8,052 nt of DNA from positions 1-8,052 of the forward strand of contig JAYTQU010000225.1 in the NCBI GenBank assembly GCA_043746555.1, read 5' to 3'. The notes under the pieces are model-generated. The model did no database searches, was not told where the DNA came from, and saw only the letters and a list, made by a program, of their open reading frames with translations. The DNA comes from CAZQYC01 sp043746555. Lineage in GTDB: Bacteria; Pseudomonadota; Gammaproteobacteria; Steroidobacterales; Steroidobacteraceae. This document shows, in pieces, positions 6,971 to 8,052 of the stretch (its first letter is position 1; each line of letters begins with the position of its first letter). A program made the translations under genes and the position numbers.

Positions 6971-7225
6971 GATTCAACGTACCTTCAACAATTCGTAGGC
7001 GAGTACCCAATCGGTTTTCAAATCATCTCGATTTCGCTGCAAGGATCAAAACTAATCGCGTCACAATCCGGTCAACCCACCGAACTGGTTCCCGCCAGCG
7101 GCGGTTGGTTTGAAGTCAAAGGTGTCTCGGGCTTTCGCGTGCGCTTCGATTTGGATTCGAAAACCAAAGCGATGACGGCGATCTTTCACCAAACGAACGG
7201 TGTATTCACCGCCACGCGAAAATAA
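6971..7225 (+). pseudogene. 3' remnant of a gene with a DUF3471-like C-terminal beta domain
   Basis: About 84 codons in one frame end at TAA 7223-7225. They contain LQQFVGEYPIGF near the start, LQGSKLIASQSGQPTELVP in the middle and LDSKTKAMTAIFHQTNG near the end. This alternation of hydrophobic residues with the pattern VGEY...L.G..L.....GQP.ELVP...F....D...K....IFHQ.G resembles the small beta-strand domain (DUF3471 and relatives) found at the C-terminus of serine hydrolases, beta-lactamase-like proteins and some peptidases. No start codon or ribosome site is associated with it, and it begins exactly where the transposase similarity stops. It is most simply the tail of a gene whose front was deleted. 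The parent protein cannot be identified from this piece. It lies in the same frame as the corrected transposase. Confidence 0.6.
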
Positions 7226-7233
7226 CGTGTCCT

Positions 7234-7246
7234 GGCGATGATCGCC
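7234..7246. terminator. short hairpin between convergent genes
   Basis: GGCGA (7234-7238) and TCGCC (7242-7246) form a perfect 5-base-pair stem with a 3-base loop. Weaker outer pairing of CGTG (7226-7229) with CACG (7254-7257) is possible. It sits between two convergent reading frames, a natural place for a bidirectional terminator. Neither strand has a T-run after the stem, so the call is weak. Confidence 0.25.
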
Positions 7247-7252
7247 GTCGAC

Positions 7253-8052
7253 TCACGGTTTTGCAGCACTCGATGACGCCTGCACCAACTCAGCAATCTG
7301 GGTCGCAGTCTGTAGTGCGCGCAAGCCATCCTCGCCTGTTACCACCGGCGCAGTGCCTTCGCGAATTGCCTTTAGAAAGGCCGCGATCTCATCGAGCAAT
7401 GCATCGCCTTGCTCAAACGATTGTTCTTCGATAGCGACCTGCGCGGGCGATTCCACCGGTGCGTCGTCCTTCTTGCGAATCACGGTGAGAATTTTTTGCT
7501 GAAGGTCGATTGAGAGATACGCGTCATCTTGGAAAATGCGAATCTTGCGCTCTTGCTTCATGCTCACACGGCTCGCCGTTGTGTTTGCGACGCAGCCGTT
7601 CGCAAAGCGAATACGCGCATTGGCGATATCGAGATCGCCGGAGAAGATGGCGGAACCCGAAGCGTCGATGTTCACAATGGGCGCGCCAACCAGCGATTGA
7701 ATCAAATCGATATCGTGAATCATGAGATCGAGCACGACGCTTACATCGGTGCCGCGAACTTTGAACGGCGCCAAGCGATGCGATTCGACGAACCGAGCTG
7801 TCTTCAAAATTCCGGCGGCCGCGACGATGGCGGGATTAAATCTTTCCAGGTGACCTACTTGCAACACGCTCTGGTTGCGCGTCGCCATGTCGACCAACGC
7901 CTGCGCTTCGGCAACCGTCGTCGTGATCGGCTTTTCGACGAGCACATGAACGCCTTGTTCAAGAAACGTCTTAGCCACCTCGAAGTGCTGCGGCGTCGGC
8001 ACTGCGATGCTCACTGCATCGACGCGACCGAGGAGTTCGCGATAGTCGTTGA
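7253..8052 (-). CDS. Gfo/Idh/MocA-family oxidoreductase, partial (N-terminus outside the window)
   Basis: 265 residues are visible and the frame stays open to the right edge; family members are usually ~310-350 residues, so the Rossmann GxGxxG start is missing. Visible residues include VDAVSIAVPTPQH (~10-22), the VEKPIT motif (~38-43, with the conserved active-site Lys), GHLERFNPA (~66-74), LAPFKVRGTDVSVVLDLMIH (~93-112) and HDIDLI (~112-117, conserved active-site His/Asp region). The C-terminal alpha/beta domain follows. Family members oxidise or reduce sugar derivatives with NAD(P). The combination GHLERFNPA, ESHRLAPF and MIHDIDLI, as I remember it, is typical of a branch near lipid A genes that includes the UDP-GlcNAc 3-dehydrogenase GnnA; substrate specificity is not proven here. 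A GTG at 8014 is not the real start because the conserved VDAV strand lies upstream of it. It is convergent with the damaged locus on its left. Confidence 0.85.
   Translation of the reverse strand, partial: NDYRELLGRVDAVSIAVPTPQHFEVAKTFLEQGVHVLVEKPITTTVAEAQALVDMATRNQSVLQVGHLERFNPAIVAAAGILKTARFVESHRLAPFKVRGTDVSVVLDLMIHDIDLIQSLVGAPIVNIDASGSAIFSGDLDIANARIRFANGCVANTTASRVSMKQERKIRIFQDDAYLSIDLQQKILTVIRKKDDAPVESPAQVAIEEQSFEQGDALLDEIAAFLKAIREGTAPVVTGEDGLRALQTATQIAELVQASSSAAKP

Noticed and set aside
6971..7225. The 3' tail taken as the normal C-terminus of the transposase
   Set aside because: It lacks the DDE motifs expected after the YF position and instead has the repeating beta-strand pattern of a DUF3471-like domain.
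7226..7252. Right inverted repeat of the IS element
   Set aside because: No match to the reverse complement of the left-end sequence is found here or in 6970-7225.
7253..8014. GTG at 8014 as the start of the oxidoreductase
   Set aside because: The frame continues upstream through the conserved VDAVSIAVPTPQH strand to the window edge.
1..8052. tRNA or rRNA genes, CRISPR arrays, or a new defence or toxin system
   Set aside because: No cloverleaf-like or rRNA segments, no regularly spaced direct repeats and no unexplained gene cluster were seen; almost all sequence is accounted for by known families or short spacers.

Overview
The window looks like a chromosomal segment of a proteobacterium, most likely a gammaproteobacterium. 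The grounds are a methylcitrate cycle that uses AcnD plus PrpF rather than PrpD, a zinc-finger thioredoxin of the TrxC type, a short YtrA-type GntR regulator followed by an ABC ATPase (an arrangement common in Xanthomonadales-like genomes), and a Gfo/Idh/MocA oxidoreductase resembling those near lipid A genes. Base composition is moderately GC-rich by eye. The taxonomic guess is inference.

Left part (1-5124, minus strand): a propionate catabolism operon transcribed right to left as prpB - prpC - acnD - prpF. The last gene runs off the left edge. PrpC condenses propionyl-CoA with oxaloacetate to 2-methylcitrate. AcnD dehydrates this, PrpF isomerises the AcnD product to 2-methyl-cis-aconitate, and PrpB cleaves 2-methylisocitrate to pyruvate and succinate. 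The rehydration step is usually done by a general aconitase, which is not in this window. The prpB/prpC and acnD/prpF gaps are 3 bases each. The prpC/acnD gap is 91 bases and holds an imperfect inverted repeat. No prpR-type regulator is visible.

Middle (5209-5768): trxC (thioredoxin 2), on the same strand as the prp genes and 84 bases upstream of prpB. A 122-base divergent intergenic region separates it from a plus-strand gntR gene. This region holds a candidate trxC promoter whose spacer contains a 12-base inverted repeat, and a 22-base inverted repeat (GTGTAT-N10-ATACAC) overlapping the candidate gntR promoter. The second repeat is the likely autoregulatory operator.

Right part (5769-7225, plus strand): a damaged locus. 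The gntR gene is intact. The ABC-transporter ATPase that overlaps it keeps only its first ~90 residues, with Walker A and the Q-loop. It is cut by the left end of an IS630-like element. That element is itself only the N-terminal half of a transposase, carries a 2-base frameshift in a GC run, and lacks the DDE catalytic core and the right end. It is joined directly to the last ~84 codons of a third gene whose product resembles a C-terminal DUF3471-like beta domain. I read this as an insertion followed by a deletion that removed the rest of the ABC genes and the front of the third gene.

Right edge (7253-8052, minus strand): most of a Gfo/Idh/MocA-family NAD(P)-dependent oxidoreductase, convergent with the damaged locus and cut at its N-terminus by the window edge.

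I did not find a new multi-gene system. The most informative points are the insertion/deletion scar, the gntR operator with its TTG start, and the unusual TrxC-prp arrangement.
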